DNA of 64,000 nucleotides from Pseudomonas sivasensis (GCF_013778505.1 NZ_JAAOWU010000004.1:186001-250000); one strand, 5' to 3'; positions 1 through 10,369 are shown, numbered from the stretch's first letter. Numbers and translations: made by a program. Notes: generated from the sequence alone by a model not told the origin.

Positions 1-1122
1 CGTGACCACCGCCGGCATGACCCGGCTGATGGACGCTTCGATATCGATAGCCGGGTAGTGCCCTTCTTCGGCCAAACGGCGCGACAGCACAATGTGGCCG
101 TCGAGCACGCCCCGCGCCGAGTCGGCGATAGGGTCCTGCTGGTCATCGCCTTCGGACAACACCGTGTAGAACGCAGTGATCGAGCCGCCACCGGCCTCGG
201 CATTACCGGCGCGTTCCACCAGTTTCGGCAGCTTGGCGAACACCGACGGCGGGTAGCCCTTGGTCGCCGGCGGTTCGCCGATGGCCAGGGCGATTTCCCG
301 CTGGGCCTGGGCAAAACGGGTGAGCGAGTCCATCAGCAACAGGACGTTCTTGCCCTTGTCGCGAAAGTATTCGGCGATGCGCGTGCAGTACATCGCCGCG
401 CGCAAACGCATCAGCGGCGCATCATCCGCTGGGGAGGCGACGACGACGGAGCGCTTGAGGCCTTCTTCACCGAGGCTGTGCTCGATGAATTCCTTAACTT
501 CCCTGCCCCGCTCGCCGATCAGCCCCACCACGATGATGTCGGCCTCGGTAAAGCGCGTCATCATGCCGAGCAACACCGACTTACCCACACCGGTACCGGC
601 GAACAGGCCCAGACGCTGGCCGCGGCCGACCGTCAATAAACCGTTGATGCTGCGGATGCCCACATCCAGCGGCACGCTGATGGGGTTGCGATTGAGCGGG
701 TTGATGGTGGGGCCGTCCATCGGCACCCAGTCTTCGGCTTTCATGCCGCCCTTGCCGTCCAACGCACGACCGGCGCCGTCCAGCACCCGGCCGAGCATGC
801 TCATGCCCATGGGCAGGCGGCCGGTATCGGCCAGCGGTACCACGCGGGCGCCGGGGGCGATGCCCGCCAGGCTGCCGACGGGCATCAGGAAGATCTTGTT
901 GCCGGAAAAGCCCATCACTTCCGCTTCGACCTGCACCGGATGGTAGCTGTCATCGTTGATCACCATACAGCGGCTGCCCATGGCGGCGCGCAGGCCCTCG
1001 GCTTCGAGGGTCAGGCCGACCATGCGCAACAGACGCCCTTCAAGGATCGGCTGGCCGGGCAATTCAGTGGCCTCGACGTAGCCGCTCAGGCGCTTGACGA
1101 AGCTGGTGCGATCAAGGCGCAT
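1..1122 (-). CDS. fliI: Flagellar export ATPase FliI (partial, C-terminus outside window)
   Basis: This is the ATPase of the flagellar type III export apparatus, working at the cytoplasmic face of the basal body with FliH and FliJ. The first 374 codons are in the window. The start is the ATG at 1122, which reads M-R-L-D-R and overlaps the fliH stop by 11 bases. The Walker A motif GTGVGKS lies at residues 176-182 and the Walker B aspartate ([10 protein letters not shown]) near residue 265; the region between reads as a typical F1-ATPase-beta-like fold. The family is usually about 450 residues, so some 75 residues are missing beyond position 1. It is the last gene seen of the fliEFGHI run. Confidence 0.97.
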   Translation of the reverse strand, partial: MRLDRTSFVKRLSGYVEATELPGQPILEGRLLRMVGLTLEAEGLRAAMGSRCMVINDDSYHPVQVEAEVMGFSGNKIFLMPVGSLAGIAPGARVVPLADTGRLPMGMSMLGRVLDGAGRALDGKGGMKAEDWVPMDGPTINPLNRNPISVPLDVGIRSINGLLTVGRGQRLGLFAGTGVGKSVLLGMMTRFTEADIIVVGLIGERGREVKEFIEHSLGEEGLKRSVVVASPADDAPLMRLRAAMYCTRIAEYFRDKGKNVLLLMDSLTRFAQAQREIALAIGEPPATKGYPPSVFAKLPKLVERAGNAEAGGGSITAFYTVLSEGDDQQDPIADSARGVLDGHIVLSRRLAEEGHYPAIDIEASISRVMPAVVT

Positions 1123-1876
1123 CGGCGGCGTCCAGGTCGACGCTGAGGTCAGGTTCGGCTGGGTTCAACACCTGCTCGTGGACTTGATCCAGCAGCTTGG
1201 CCATGATCTGGCTGATGCGGGTTTCCACCGTCGCATCAATGCGGCTGTGTTCGGTCTCGACCCGGCAACCACCGGGCTGCAGCGCTGCGTCTTCGACGAT
1301 GCGCCAGGTTTCTTCATGGCGCTCGCGCAGGGCTTTGACCTGTTCGAAATCCTGCGGGTTGATGTACAGCCGCACATTGCCGACACCCAGGGGCAGCAGC
1401 TTGAGTGCTTCGCGCATCACGCTTTCGATATGGCTGGAGTCGAGTACCAGTTCGCGCTGGATCACCTGGCGTGCAATATGCTCCACCAGGCCGACCATGG
1501 ATTTTTCAATCTGCGCATCCTGCTCGGCGATAGGGTCGAACAGCACACCCATCAAACGTTCCAGGCTGGCCAGCTTGACGCTCAGCGCCGCTTCGGCCTC
1601 TTGGCGCACCTTGAGAGTGGTGCTGCGAAAACCGTCTTTTTCACCCGCAGCGAAGCCTTCGTTGTAAGCCTCCTGGCGGATGCTTTCCAACTCTTCCAGG
1701 GTCAGTGGCTGGACTTCTTCCAGCGGCACTTCTTCCATTTCCACCGGCGTTTCTTCAACGGGTTCCGGCTCAGGCTCGGGCACATGCGGGTCGAAGCTGG
1801 GCAACGACCAGATGTCGAACCCACCGACATCCCGTGCGCGAATCAGATCGCTGGGCGCCTCATCTTTGTTCGACAT
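1112..1876 (-). CDS. fliH: Flagellar assembly protein FliH
   Basis: FliH is the stator-like regulator of FliI in the flagellar export apparatus. The 254-residue protein has an acidic, proline- and glutamate-rich N-terminal part (about residues 30-60, repeated PEPEP and EE), then a long helical region and a conserved C-terminal domain, the usual FliH plan. It sits between fliG (10 bases upstream) and fliI (11-base overlap), which supports translational coupling of export components. Sequence conservation in this family is weak, so the gene order carries much of the identification. Confidence 0.95.
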   Translation of the reverse strand: MSNKDEAPSDLIRARDVGGFDIWSLPSFDPHVPEPEPEPVEETPVEMEEVPLEEVQPLTLEELESIRQEAYNEGFAAGEKDGFRSTTLKVRQEAEAALSVKLASLERLMGVLFDPIAEQDAQIEKSMVGLVEHIARQVIQRELVLDSSHIESVMREALKLLPLGVGNVRLYINPQDFEQVKALRERHEETWRIVEDAALQPGGCRVETEHSRIDATVETRISQIMAKLLDQVHEQVLNPAEPDLSVDLDAADAP

Positions 1877-1886
1877 CAGGGGCGCC

Positions 1887-2903
1887 TTAGATCATTTCTT
1901 CGCCGCCCTTCCCACCGAGAACGATTTCTCCGGCTTCGGCCATACGGCGGGCAATGGTGAGGATTTCTTTCTGCGCGGTTTCTACGTCGCTGACGCGCAC
2001 CGGGCCTTTGGCTTCCAGGTCGTCGCGCAACAGTTCGGAAGCACGCTTGGACATGTTCTTGAAGATCTTCTCTTTGACGCCTTCGTCCGAGCCTTTGAGG
2101 GCAAGCACCAGCACGTCGGAGGACACTTCGCGCAGCAACGCCTGGATGCCACGATCGTCGACATCGGAGAGGTTGTTGAACACGAACATGAGGTCTTCGA
2201 TCTGGCCGGACAGGGTGTCGTCGATCTCGCGGATCGAGTCCATCAACTGGCCTTCGACCGAGCTGTCGAGGAAGTTCATGATGTCTGCCGCACGCTTGAT
2301 ACCACCCAAGGTGGTCCGCGAGGCATTCGAGTTGCCGGAGAACTGCTTCTCCAGGATGGTGTTCAATTCTTTCAGGGCCGCCGGCTGCACGGTGTTCAGC
2401 GACGAGACGCGCAGGATGATGTCCAGGCGCACTTTATGGTCGAAATGGCCGAGCACTTCACCGGCTTGGTCCGGATCGAGGTACGCCACCACGATGGCCT
2501 GGATCTGCGGGTGTTCAAAGCGGATCACGTCGGCGACGGCGCGCGGTTCCATCCACTTGAGGCTGTCCAGACCGCTGGTGTTGCCGCCCAACAGGATGCG
2601 GTCGATCAGGCCGTTGGCCTTGTCTTCGCCCAGGGCCGAGGTGAGCATCTTGCGGATGTAGCTGTCGGAGCCGACGCCCAGGCTGGTCTGGTCGCCGACG
2701 ATCTCGACGAACTCGCTCATCACCTGCTCGACTTGCTCACGGTGCACATTGCGCATCTGCGCCATGGCCACGCCCACACGCTGGACCTCTTTGGGCCCCA
2801 TGTGGCGCAGCACTTGGGCGGCATCGGTTTCACCGAGCGACAGCAGCAGGACTGCGGCTTTGTCGACCTTGGTGAGCTTGGCAACAGCGGCTCGATCACT
2901 CAT
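1887..2903 (-). CDS. fliG: Flagellar motor switch protein FliG
   Basis: FliG forms the rotor ring that contacts the MotA stator and links FliF to FliM. The 338-residue product has the expected three domains: N-terminal FliF-binding, the middle domain with the FEHPQ motif (about residue 128), and a C-terminal domain with the charged torque helix. The length is normal. Its start overlaps the end of fliF by 8 bases, consistent with tight coupling of MS-ring and switch synthesis. Confidence 0.98.
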   Translation of the reverse strand: MSDRAAVAKLTKVDKAAVLLLSLGETDAAQVLRHMGPKEVQRVGVAMAQMRNVHREQVEQVMSEFVEIVGDQTSLGVGSDSYIRKMLTSALGEDKANGLIDRILLGGNTSGLDSLKWMEPRAVADVIRFEHPQIQAIVVAYLDPDQAGEVLGHFDHKVRLDIILRVSSLNTVQPAALKELNTILEKQFSGNSNASRTTLGGIKRAADIMNFLDSSVEGQLMDSIREIDDTLSGQIEDLMFVFNNLSDVDDRGIQALLREVSSDVLVLALKGSDEGVKEKIFKNMSKRASELLRDDLEAKGPVRVSDVETAQKEILTIARRMAEAGEIVLGGKGGEEMI

Positions 2904-4677
2904 CTGCGTTAATCCACTCTTTCACGACCTGGGCCACACGGCCCGGGTCTTCTGCTACCAGACTTTTGATTGCGTTCAACTGAGCGTCGTAACCTTCGCT
3001 CGGGCTTGGCAACAGGATGCTTTGCGGGCCGCCGAGGCTGACGCGGTCGTTGGCCAGTTCGCCGTCTAGGCCGCCCATGCCACCCAACTCGACGTCACTG
3101 CCGCCAAACGCCGCCAGCTGTTTGTTCTTGCCGTTGCCGGTGATGTTGTTGAGCACCGGGCGCAGCACGCCGAACACCAATACCAGGATGAACAACACAC
3201 CCAGCACTTGCTTGACGATGTCCCAGAACCACGGCTGGGTGTAGAACGCCGCTTCGGCGATGACTTCACCGCGCTCGGCGGAGAACGGCATGTTGATCAC
3301 GCTGACGCTGTCACCACGACTGGCGTCAAAGCCGACGGCGTCCTGCACGAGGCGAGTGAAGCGCGCCAATTCGTCGGCGCTCCACGGCGCACGGGTAACG
3401 GCGCCATCCGCCGCATTGACCTTGACCTGGTCATCGACCACCACCGACACCGACAGGCGATTGACGCGACCCTGCTGCTGCTTGGTGTGGCTGATGGAGC
3501 GATCGAGTTCGAAGTTCTTGGTGGACTGGTTACGCTTGTCCGCCGGGTACGGGGCGAGCATCGGTTGGCCGGTGGCCGGGTCCATGATCTGCTGGCCGTT
3601 GGCGTCCAACAATGGCTGGCCGGGCTGGATCGCGCCAGCGGTGGCAGCAGCGCCACCGGTGGTTTGCGGGGCCGAAGCCGGGGCTGGTGGCTGGTTGCTC
3701 AGGGCACCCGGCACACCTTGCGGACCATTGCTGGCGGTGCGTTGTTCGCTGGTGGACTGTTCGCTGCGCAGCGCTGGCTGGTCCGGGTTGAACTGCTCGG
3801 AGGTCGACTCGACGGCACTGAAGTCCACGTCGGCGGACACCTCAGCCTTGTAGCGGTCGTTGCCCAGCACCGGTTGCAGGATGTTGTGCACACGCTGGGT
3901 GAGCATGCTTTCCATACGGCGGCTGTAGTCAAATTGCTTGCCGGCCTGGGTCAGGGCGGAGTTTTCCGCCATGTCGGACAGCAGGTTGCCCTTCTGGTCG
4001 ACAACGGTGATTTGCGACTTGCTCAGTTCGGGAACGCTGGTGGCCACCAGGTTGATGATCGCCAGAACCTGGCCAGGCTCCAGCGAACGGCCGGAAAACA
4101 GTTCCACCAGTACCGAGGCACTTGGCTTGCGCTCGTCGCGCACAAATACCGAGCTTTTCGGAATGGCCAAGTGCACACGGGCGCCCTTGACGTTGTTCAA
4201 GCTGGAGATGGTGCGGGCCAGCTCGCCTTCCAGGCCACGACGGTAGCGCGTGGCTTCCATGAACTGGCTGGTCCCGAGGCCCTGGTCCTTGTCGAGGATT
4301 TCAAAACCGATATTGCTGTCGGACGGCGTTACGCCGGCAGCGGCAAGCTTCATGCGCGCACGGGCCACGTCATCGGCCTTAACCAGCAGCGCGCCAGAGT
4401 TAGGCTCTACGGTGTAGGCGATGTCGGCGGCGGCGAGGGTTTCCATGATCTGCTTGGAATCCATGCCCGCCAGGCTGCCGTAAAGCGGACGGTAATCGGG
4501 TTGTTGCGACCACAACACCACGGCGAAACCAATCGCCACGCTGGCAGCCAGGCCGACCATCAGGCCCACCTGACGCAACATGGTCATTTCCGAGAGGTTT
4601 TCCAGGAACGACAGGCCAAACAGCGGCGGCTTGCCGTCTGCCTTGGCGGGTACGTTGTCGGAGACTGCTTCTGCCAT
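2896..4677 (-). CDS. fliF: Flagellar MS-ring protein FliF
   Basis: FliF builds the membrane MS ring on which the flagellar basal body assembles. The 593-residue protein has a transmembrane segment at about residues 34-56, two ring-building periplasmic domains, a low-complexity Pro/Gly/Ala/Gln linker (about 315-375), a second transmembrane segment at about 482-506 and a cytoplasmic C-terminal tail that binds FliG. It lies 16 bases after fliE and overlaps fliG. Confidence 0.98.
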   Translation of the reverse strand: MAEAVSDNVPAKADGKPPLFGLSFLENLSEMTMLRQVGLMVGLAASVAIGFAVVLWSQQPDYRPLYGSLAGMDSKQIMETLAAADIAYTVEPNSGALLVKADDVARARMKLAAAGVTPSDSNIGFEILDKDQGLGTSQFMEATRYRRGLEGELARTISSLNNVKGARVHLAIPKSSVFVRDERKPSASVLVELFSGRSLEPGQVLAIINLVATSVPELSKSQITVVDQKGNLLSDMAENSALTQAGKQFDYSRRMESMLTQRVHNILQPVLGNDRYKAEVSADVDFSAVESTSEQFNPDQPALRSEQSTSEQRTASNGPQGVPGALSNQPPAPASAPQTTGGAAATAGAIQPGQPLLDANGQQIMDPATGQPMLAPYPADKRNQSTKNFELDRSISHTKQQQGRVNRLSVSVVVDDQVKVNAADGAVTRAPWSADELARFTRLVQDAVGFDASRGDSVSVINMPFSAERGEVIAEAAFYTQPWFWDIVKQVLGVLFILVLVFGVLRPVLNNITGNGKNKQLAAFGGSDVELGGMGGLDGELANDRVSLGGPQSILLPSPSEGYDAQLNAIKSLVAEDPGRVAQVVKEWINADE

Positions 4678-4693
4678 GACTTAAATCTCGCCC

Positions 4694-5023
4694 TTAAACC
4701 GGCATCTGCATGATGTCTTGATAGGCCTGAACCAACTTGTTACGCACTTGGGTCAGAGCCTGAAAGGAGACGCTGGCCTTTTGCGAGGCGACCATCACAT
4801 CGGTGAGGTCCACGCCGCTTTTGCCGATCTCGAACGCGGTGGCCAACTGGCTGGAAGCTTGCTGGGTGTCACTGACTTTGTTGATGGCCTGGCCGAGCAT
4901 GTCGGCGAAGCTGCTTTGGCCCAATTCCGGCGCTGGCGCGACGGATTTCGGTTGAGCCATGGCATCCATTTGCATGGAGCGCATATCCAACATCAACCGA
5001 TTGAACTCAATACCCTGGCTCAT
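4694..5023 (-). CDS. fliE: Flagellar hook-basal body protein FliE
   Basis: FliE is the small adaptor between the MS ring and the proximal rod. The 109-residue product ends in the conserved FliE domain, including a stretch [18 protein letters not shown] and a terminal QDIMQMPV. The ATG at 5023 has a GGAGAG ribosome site six bases upstream. It is the first gene of a fliEFGHI operon and is preceded by a near-perfect -24/-12 promoter at 5083-5097. Confidence 0.97.
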   Translation of the reverse strand: MSQGIEFNRLMLDMRSMQMDAMAQPKSVAPAPELGQSSFADMLGQAINKVSDTQQASSQLATAFEIGKSGVDLTDVMVASQKASVSFQALTQVRNKLVQAYQDIMQMPV

Positions 5024-5082
5024 GAACTTCTCTCTCCAACCCGCAAATTTTTGACACTACGCAGCGATTACTAGGGGAGGTA

Positions 5083-5097
5083 GCAACAAGGGTGCCA
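5083..5097 (-). promoter_or_regulatory. Sigma54 (RpoN) promoter of fliE operon
   Basis: On the minus strand the sequence reads TGGCAC, five bases (CCTTG), then TTGC, a complete match to the -24/-12 consensus. It lies 60 bases upstream of the fliE start and faces it. In Pseudomonas the fliE operon is known to depend on RpoN with FleQ or FleR, and both regulators are encoded next door. Confidence 0.85.
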
Positions 5098-5151
5098 GCT
5101 CTGTATCAACTCGTAAGAAAAGGCGACAAACCTTATCGACGTTGTTACCGG

Positions 5152-6528
5152 TTATGTGGCGAACAGATACGCCTCGACGTCCATCCCGGCGTCGCGCATC
5201 TGCGCCAGCTTGTAGCGCAGGGTGCGCGGACTGATGCCCAGACGCTCGGCGGCCTCTTTGCGACGGCCGCGCTCGGCGCGCAGGGTGTCGATGATCATCT
5301 GGAATTCGCGGCGACGCAGGTCGTCCCCCAGGGCACCGGCAGACTCAGCCTCTGCAACCACCGGCGTGGGCGCCAAGGTAGGCAATGGGGCCGCACCACT
5401 GCCCATGGCCAGGCAGAAATCCTGGGGCTGGATCAAGCCACCCTGTTGCAGAATCAGCGCGCGCTGGATGGCGTTATCCAACTCGCGCACGTTGCCCGGC
5501 CAGGGATAGCTGATGAGACACGCTTGCGCCTCGGCCGAGAGCCGCGCCTGGGCGTGCTTCATTTTTTTGACGTGGTTGTTCAGCAACCGCTCGGCCAGCG
5601 GAATGATGTCCGCCGGACGCTCACGCAGCGGGCGCCAGGCCAGGGGGAATACTGATAGCCGGTAGAACAGGTCTTCGCGGAAGCGCCCCGCCGCCACTTC
5701 GCCAGCAAGGTCGCGGTTGGTGGTGGCGACCACACGGATATCCAACTGGATCGGTTTACGCGCACCGACGCGCTCCACTTCGCGCTCTTGCAGCACCCGC
5801 AGCAGCTTGGCTTGCAGGCCCAGAGGCATTTCCGAGATTTCATCCAGCAGAATGGTGCCGCCATCGGCCTGTTCGAACTTGCCGGCCTGGGCCGCGATGG
5901 CGCCAGTGAACGAGCCTTTTTCATGACCGAACAAGGTGGCTTCAAGCATGTTGTCGGGGATCGCCGCGCAATTGATGGCGATGAACGGTTGTTTGGCGCG
6001 AGTGGATTGCTGGTGGATGTAACGTGCCAGCACCTCTTTACCGGTACCGGACTCGCCGGAGATCAGCACCGTGGAATCACTGCGCGCCACCCGGGCCGCC
6101 AGCTCAAGCAATTGCGCACTGGCCGGCTCGAAGGCAATCGGGCCTTCGCCTTCGTTGGCAGGGATAACACCCAGGGCGTGCCGCGCCACCAGTTCGATCA
6201 GCGCCTTGGGTTCGAACGGCTTGACCAGGTAATCCGCCGCGCCTTGGCGCATAGCGTCCACCGCACGCTCCACCGCGCCGTGAGCGGTCATCAGCAACAC
6301 CGGCAGTTGCGGCTGGCGCGCGCGCAGCAAGGCCAGTAACTGGTGGCCGTCCATGCCGGGCATGTTCACGTCACTGACCACCAGGCTGAAGGTTTCCTGC
6401 TCCACCGCGTCCAAGGCGTCCTCGGCAGAACCGACCGCCCGGTAGTCATGACCCGCCAACAGCAGCGTGTCCGCCAATGCTTCACGCAGGGCGCGATCGT
6501 CTTCCACCAACAGAACCTTGATAGCCAT
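5152..6528 (-). CDS. fleR: Sigma54-dependent response regulator FleR
   Basis: FleR activates class III flagellar genes with RpoN after phosphorylation by FleS. The 458-residue protein has a receiver domain (acidic pair D10-D11, phospho-acceptor D53 in [10 protein letters not shown]), an AAA+ domain with Walker A GESGTGKE, and a Fis-type helix-turn-helix at the C-terminus ([20 protein letters not shown]). The sigma54 contact loop reads GSFTGA, not the standard GAFTGA, a mild substitution. It follows fleS by 6 bases, so the two form one operon. Confidence 0.95.
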   Translation of the reverse strand: MAIKVLLVEDDRALREALADTLLLAGHDYRAVGSAEDALDAVEQETFSLVVSDVNMPGMDGHQLLALLRARQPQLPVLLMTAHGAVERAVDAMRQGAADYLVKPFEPKALIELVARHALGVIPANEGEGPIAFEPASAQLLELAARVARSDSTVLISGESGTGKEVLARYIHQQSTRAKQPFIAINCAAIPDNMLEATLFGHEKGSFTGAIAAQAGKFEQADGGTILLDEISEMPLGLQAKLLRVLQEREVERVGARKPIQLDIRVVATTNRDLAGEVAAGRFREDLFYRLSVFPLAWRPLRERPADIIPLAERLLNNHVKKMKHAQARLSAEAQACLISYPWPGNVRELDNAIQRALILQQGGLIQPQDFCLAMGSGAAPLPTLAPTPVVAEAESAGALGDDLRRREFQMIIDTLRAERGRRKEAAERLGISPRTLRYKLAQMRDAGMDVEAYLFAT

Positions 6529-6534
6529 TACTTT

Positions 6535-7749
6535 TTACTCCGCGCTTGCCGCGCATGAAAACAGCGGCAAGCTCATCAATGCACACGTGCCACGCCCCAG
6601 TCGGGAATGCAGCTGCAATTCTCCCTGATGGGCACGCGCCACAGCCTTGACCACGGTCAGGCCGAGGCCGGTTCCATTGGTCTTGGTGGTGAAAAAGGGT
6701 TCGCCAAGGCGCTTAAGCACCACAGGATCAATGCCAGCACCGCTGTCGCTGATGCACAGGCGCAGGGTTTGCTCGCGGTTGTACAGGTGCACCTTGAGCC
6801 GTGCGCCCGGGCCGCTGGCCTGGATAGCGTTTTCGATCAGGTTAAGCAACGCGCCCACCAGGGTGTCGCGATTGCACAGCAACTCGCCAAGGTGGCTGTC
6901 GCACTGCCAACGCACCTGAGTGTCTTGAATATGGGTGGCCGCCGCCGCTTGCAGGGCCTGCATCAATTGGGCAGGTGTCACGCGGTCAGTCAGCGGCAAT
7001 TCGCCGCGGGCAAACACCAACATGTCGCGTACCTGATGCTCCAGTTCGTGCAGGCGCTCTTTGAGACGACCAGCAAACCGCTGCTGTGTGGCAGCGGGCA
7101 ATTGTTCATCAGTCAAATGACTGGCGTAAATCAAGGCCGCCGACAACGGCGTACGGATCTGATGCGCCAAAGAAGCGACCATTCGGCCCAACGAGGACAA
7201 ACGCTCGTGGCGCGCCAATTGGTCTTGCAGGTGACGGGTTTCGGTCAGGTCGTTGAGCAGCACCAATTGCCCTGGCTCAGCGTCCAGGGAACGGGTAGCG
7301 ATGGACAGGCGGCGCCCGTCTTTAAGGGAGATTTCGTGACCATCATCCTCGCGCGGCGCAAAGCAGCGGGTAATGACGTGGCGCCACAGCTCGCCTTCCA
7401 GCGGCAGGCCGAGCATGTCGCAGGCTGCCGGATTGGCTTCGCGCACGCGGCCCTCCTCGTCAATGACGATAACGCCACCGGGCAGCAGCGACAGCAGGTT
7501 CTGCAGACGGTTGGCCAAGCGCTCTTTCTCGGCCAGCTCTTGCATGCGCTGGGCGCTAACTACCGCCAGTTCGCCTTTCAGCTCGCAGACCCGGGCCTCC
7601 AGCAGGCTGTAGGAATCAGTCAGTTGGCTCGACATCTGGTTGAACTGCGAGAACGCTTGTTCAAGACCCTGGCGGGTCTGCGGTTCTACAGGCGCAATCA
7701 GTCCCTGGATGGCAGGGGCCGAAGATAGTTGGGCGGCGTGGGGCATCAT
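6535..7749 (-). CDS. fleS: Flagellar sensor histidine kinase FleS
   Basis: FleS is the soluble sensor kinase partner of FleR. The 404-residue protein has an N-terminal coiled segment, a PAS domain (about residues 80-170), a HisKA domain with the phospho-acceptor H196 in SLAHQIRTPLS, and a HATPase domain with NLIENAIQA and GTGLGLTVVK. There are no transmembrane segments, as in other FleS/FlrB proteins. Two consecutive ATG codons (7749 and 7746) are possible starts. A sigma54-type promoter lies at 7801-7815. Confidence 0.94.
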   Translation of the reverse strand: MMPHAAQLSSAPAIQGLIAPVEPQTRQGLEQAFSQFNQMSSQLTDSYSLLEARVCELKGELAVVSAQRMQELAEKERLANRLQNLLSLLPGGVIVIDEEGRVREANPAACDMLGLPLEGELWRHVITRCFAPREDDGHEISLKDGRRLSIATRSLDAEPGQLVLLNDLTETRHLQDQLARHERLSSLGRMVASLAHQIRTPLSAALIYASHLTDEQLPAATQQRFAGRLKERLHELEHQVRDMLVFARGELPLTDRVTPAQLMQALQAAAATHIQDTQVRWQCDSHLGELLCNRDTLVGALLNLIENAIQASGPGARLKVHLYNREQTLRLCISDSGAGIDPVVLKRLGEPFFTTKTNGTGLGLTVVKAVARAHQGELQLHSRLGRGTCALMSLPLFSCAASAE

Positions 7750-7800
7750 GCTCTCTCGCTTGGCTGACCGTCAGTTAAACGGAACGTTGCGAGGGCTGTA

Positions 7801-7815
7801 GCAATACTTGTGCCG
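7801..7815 (-). promoter_or_regulatory. Sigma54 (RpoN) promoter of fleSR
   Basis: The minus strand reads CGGCAC, five bases (AAGTA), then TTGC, which matches the -24/-12 consensus except for the first base. It lies about 52 bases upstream of fleS. FleQ-plus-RpoN control of fleSR is established in Pseudomonas, and fleQ lies immediately upstream. The -24 element abuts the T-tract of the fleQ terminator. Confidence 0.75.
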
Positions 7816-7841
7816 AAAAAAAACCGCTGATTAATCAGCGG
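7814..7841 (-). terminator. Rho-independent terminator after fleQ
   Basis: A perfect 18-base palindrome, CCGCTGATTAATCAGCGG, at 7824-7841 is followed on the minus strand by eight T residues (7816-7823). It begins 16 bases after the fleQ stop codon and directly touches the fleSR promoter. Confidence 0.85.
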
Positions 7842-7856
7842 CTTGAAAAACAGGCG

Positions 7857-9332
7857 TCAATCATCTGCCTGTTCATCACCTTCTCGGCGGCTCATACCGT
7901 ACTTGCGCATCTTTTCCACCAGGGTGGTTCGACGGATACGCAGGCGCTCGGCGGCACGGGCGACAATGCCGTTGGCGTCGTCCAGGGCCTGTTGGATCAA
8001 GCCTTGCTCCAGGTTGCCGAGGTAGTCTTTGAGGTCGAGACCTTCCGGCGGAAGCATGGCGGTAGAACCGAAGTCCGGGGTATGGCCGTTGATGGCGACC
8101 CGCTCTTCCATGTCACTGCGCAGACTGTCGACCATCTGCTCGTCTTCGTCGTCGACGTAGCGGAATTTCTTCGGCAGCTCGACCACGCCGATCACACCGT
8201 AGGGGTGCATGATCGCCATGCGCTCCACCAGGTTGGCCAGCTCACGGACGTTGCCCGGCCAGCCATGGCGGCACAGGGACATGATCGCAGCGGAGTTGAA
8301 GCGAATCGAGCCGCGCTTTTCGTGTTCCATGCGCGAGATCAGTTCATTCATCAGCAGCGGGATGTCTTCCACGCGCTCACGCAGCGGGGCCATCTCGATT
8401 GGGAAAACGTTTAGGCGGTAGTACAAGTCTTCACGGAAGCTGCCCACCTCGATCATGCTTTCGAGGTTCTTGTGGGTAGCGGCGATGATGCGTACGTCGA
8501 CGCTCTGGGTCTTGTTGCTGCCCACGCGCTCGAAGGTGCGCTCCTGCAATACGCGCAACAGCTTGACCTGCATCGGCAGCGGCATGTCGCCGATTTCGTC
8601 AAGGAACAGGGTGCCGCCGTTGGCCAGCTCGAAACGCCCGGCACGGCTGGTGATCGCCCCGGTAAAGGCGCCCTTCTCATGGCCGAACAGTTCGCTTTCG
8701 AGCAGCTCTGCAGGGATCGCCCCGCAGTTGACCGGCACAAATGGCCCGTCGCGGCGCTTGGAATGGTAGTGCAGGTTACGCGCGACCACTTCTTTGCCAG
8801 TGCCCGACTCGCCGAGGATCAGCACGCTGGCGTCGGTATCGGCCACTTGCTGCATCATCTGGCGCACGTGCTGGATGGCGCGGCTGGTGCCGACAAGGCT
8901 GCGGAATAGATTAGGTTCGCGGTGGCGACCGCGCTCGCGGGCCTGGTCGTACATCTCCCGATAGACCTGGGCACGGTGCAGGGAATCAAGCAATTTGCTG
9001 TAGCTGGGAGGCATTTCCAGGCTGGAAAGCACGCGGCGGCGCTGGTCTTCCGGCAGCTCAACAGAAGAAATATCTCCAATTAGCAGGACCGGAAGGAACT
9101 CATCCCACGTAGACAGTGTCTTTAACAAGCCCAAAACAGCGCCTGGAGCGTTTACTGTCCCGATCAGCACACAAATGACATCACGGCTCGATGACAATGA
9201 GCTGGCCGCCTGCTGCCAGTCATGGCTACCGCAGGGCAGATTTTCTTCGCCAAGAAAATTCAAAATCACCGCCAAGTCGCGGCGGCGGACGCTATCGTCA
9301 TCGATCAGCAGAATTTTGGTTTCACGCCACAT
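7857..9332 (-). CDS. fleQ: Flagellar master regulator FleQ
   Basis: FleQ is the top activator of the flagellar cascade in Pseudomonas and a c-di-GMP-responsive regulator of biofilm genes. The 491-residue protein has an N-terminal FleQ domain (a degenerate receiver lacking a clear phospho-acceptor aspartate), an AAA+ domain with Walker A GESGTGKE and an intact GAFTGA loop ([16 protein letters not shown]), and a C-terminal helix-turn-helix ([20 protein letters not shown]). It is monocistronic, ending in a strong terminator and separated by 170 bases from fliT. Confidence 0.97.
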   Translation of the reverse strand: MWRETKILLIDDDSVRRRDLAVILNFLGEENLPCGSHDWQQAASSLSSSRDVICVLIGTVNAPGAVLGLLKTLSTWDEFLPVLLIGDISSVELPEDQRRRVLSSLEMPPSYSKLLDSLHRAQVYREMYDQARERGRHREPNLFRSLVGTSRAIQHVRQMMQQVADTDASVLILGESGTGKEVVARNLHYHSKRRDGPFVPVNCGAIPAELLESELFGHEKGAFTGAITSRAGRFELANGGTLFLDEIGDMPLPMQVKLLRVLQERTFERVGSNKTQSVDVRIIAATHKNLESMIEVGSFREDLYYRLNVFPIEMAPLRERVEDIPLLMNELISRMEHEKRGSIRFNSAAIMSLCRHGWPGNVRELANLVERMAIMHPYGVIGVVELPKKFRYVDDEDEQMVDSLRSDMEERVAINGHTPDFGSTAMLPPEGLDLKDYLGNLEQGLIQQALDDANGIVARAAERLRIRRTTLVEKMRKYGMSRREGDEQADD

Positions 9333-9502
9333 GCAATAGCAACTTCCCTAGTAAAACTTCCTGCCCCGAGATTGAGGGCAATCGAGGCGCCTGTAAGACT
9401 TCTTACCTTATAGACGTCTGAAATCTGAAAACAGCACTAGTTAAGTCAAAAATGCTGGCACGGTCAAATTTATGACGCGCCGGTAGGATTAACTTCGACT
9501 GT

Positions 9503-9799
9503 TCAGCCGAACAGATGGTAAACCTTTGACGCATTTTTCGCTTGGTTGATCTGCGACATCTCTTCGAAAATCGCCTGGCGTTCGCCGGTCGTCACCTCAA
9601 GCAATTGCTGGTATACCGCCAACAAACTCTCAAGCTTTTCACGCAACGCATCCTCATCCACCGGTGCTTCGCTGAGCACCTGCTCGATCACGTCGCGACA
9701 GCCCATATCCAGCTCGCCAATGGCGTCCCAGTTACGGTCTGCCAGCGCGCCCATCAGCGCCTCACGGGTTTCATCAATGCGTTGCAGTGCTTGGCTCAT
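9503..9799 (-). CDS. fliT: Flagellar export chaperone FliT family protein
   Basis: The 98-residue, acidic, helical protein lies directly after fliS, the usual place of the FliD chaperone FliT. No catalytic motif is expected. The start is the ATG at 9799, 26 bases after fliS. Identification is by size, helical composition and position in the fliD-fliS-fliT order, since FliT sequences diverge strongly between genera. Confidence 0.8.
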   Translation of the reverse strand: MSQALQRIDETREALMGALADRNWDAIGELDMGCRDVIEQVLSEAPVDEDALREKLESLLAVYQQLLEVTTGERQAIFEEMSQINQAKNASKVYHLFG

Positions 9800-9825
9800 G
9801 ACGTGTTCCTCAAGGCACCCAGGCC

Positions 9826-10230
9826 TTATTCTGCTGCAGCCTGTGGCGCGCCAATCGCATCCCAGCCTTCTTTAACGGTAATCATCAAACGAGCAACTTC
9901 GTCGATCATGTCAGCGTCGTTATGCAGGTTGGCTTCCATCAGACGGTTGGTCATGTACGCATACAGACTTTCCAACTGCTGAACGTAAGCCGGGTTATCA
10001 CTCTTATCAGCGTTCAGGCCGTCACGCAGGCCGATCACGATATCAATGGCCTTGCCGAGCATCAGCCCCTTCTGTGCGATGTCGCCACGCGCCAGCGCGC
10101 CCTTGGCCTGGGCCATGCGGTCGAGCCCGCCTTCCATCAGCATCTGCACCAGGCGATGAGGGCTGGCTTCGGAGATCTGAGCATGGGAATTGACCTTCTG
10201 GTATTGGCGAAGGGCTCTCATGGGATTCAT
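9826..10230 (-). CDS. fliS: Flagellin export chaperone FliS
   Basis: FliS binds the C-terminus of flagellin and prevents its polymerisation in the cytoplasm before export. The 134-residue protein shows the family pattern near the N-terminus (ALRQYQKVNSHAQISEASPH, residues about 5-24) and a helical bundle. It follows fliD after a terminator hairpin, so it may have its own promoter or be read through. Confidence 0.93.
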   Translation of the reverse strand: MNPMRALRQYQKVNSHAQISEASPHRLVQMLMEGGLDRMAQAKGALARGDIAQKGLMLGKAIDIVIGLRDGLNADKSDNPAYVQQLESLYAYMTNRLMEANLHNDADMIDEVARLMITVKEGWDAIGAPQAAAE

Positions 10231-10323
10231 GTTTCTACCTCGTGACGGGCGACAGCGAAAAGGATTCTAGTAACCAATATGTCGACGGGTTCGCAAAAAG
10301 CTTTAGGGCCAGTTGTCCCGCGA

Positions 10324-10357
10324 TAAAAAAAGGCCAGGCAGATTGCCTGGCCTTTTT
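10324..10357 (-). terminator. Terminator after fliD
   Basis: Inverted arms AGGCCAGGCA and TGCCTGGCCT with a three-base loop are followed on the minus strand by a T run. It starts 13 bases past the fliD stop and separates fliD from fliS. Confidence 0.8.
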
Positions 10358-10369
10358 CATGCGCAGGCA

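Noticed and set aside
3208..4713. A 501-codon plus-strand open frame opposite fliF
   Set aside because: Shadow of fliF in a GC-rich genome; no recognisable domain or ribosome site.
9456..9471. TGGCACGGTCAAATTT on the plus strand as a sigma54 promoter
   Set aside because: It has the -24 part but no GC at -12 and faces away from any plus-strand gene.
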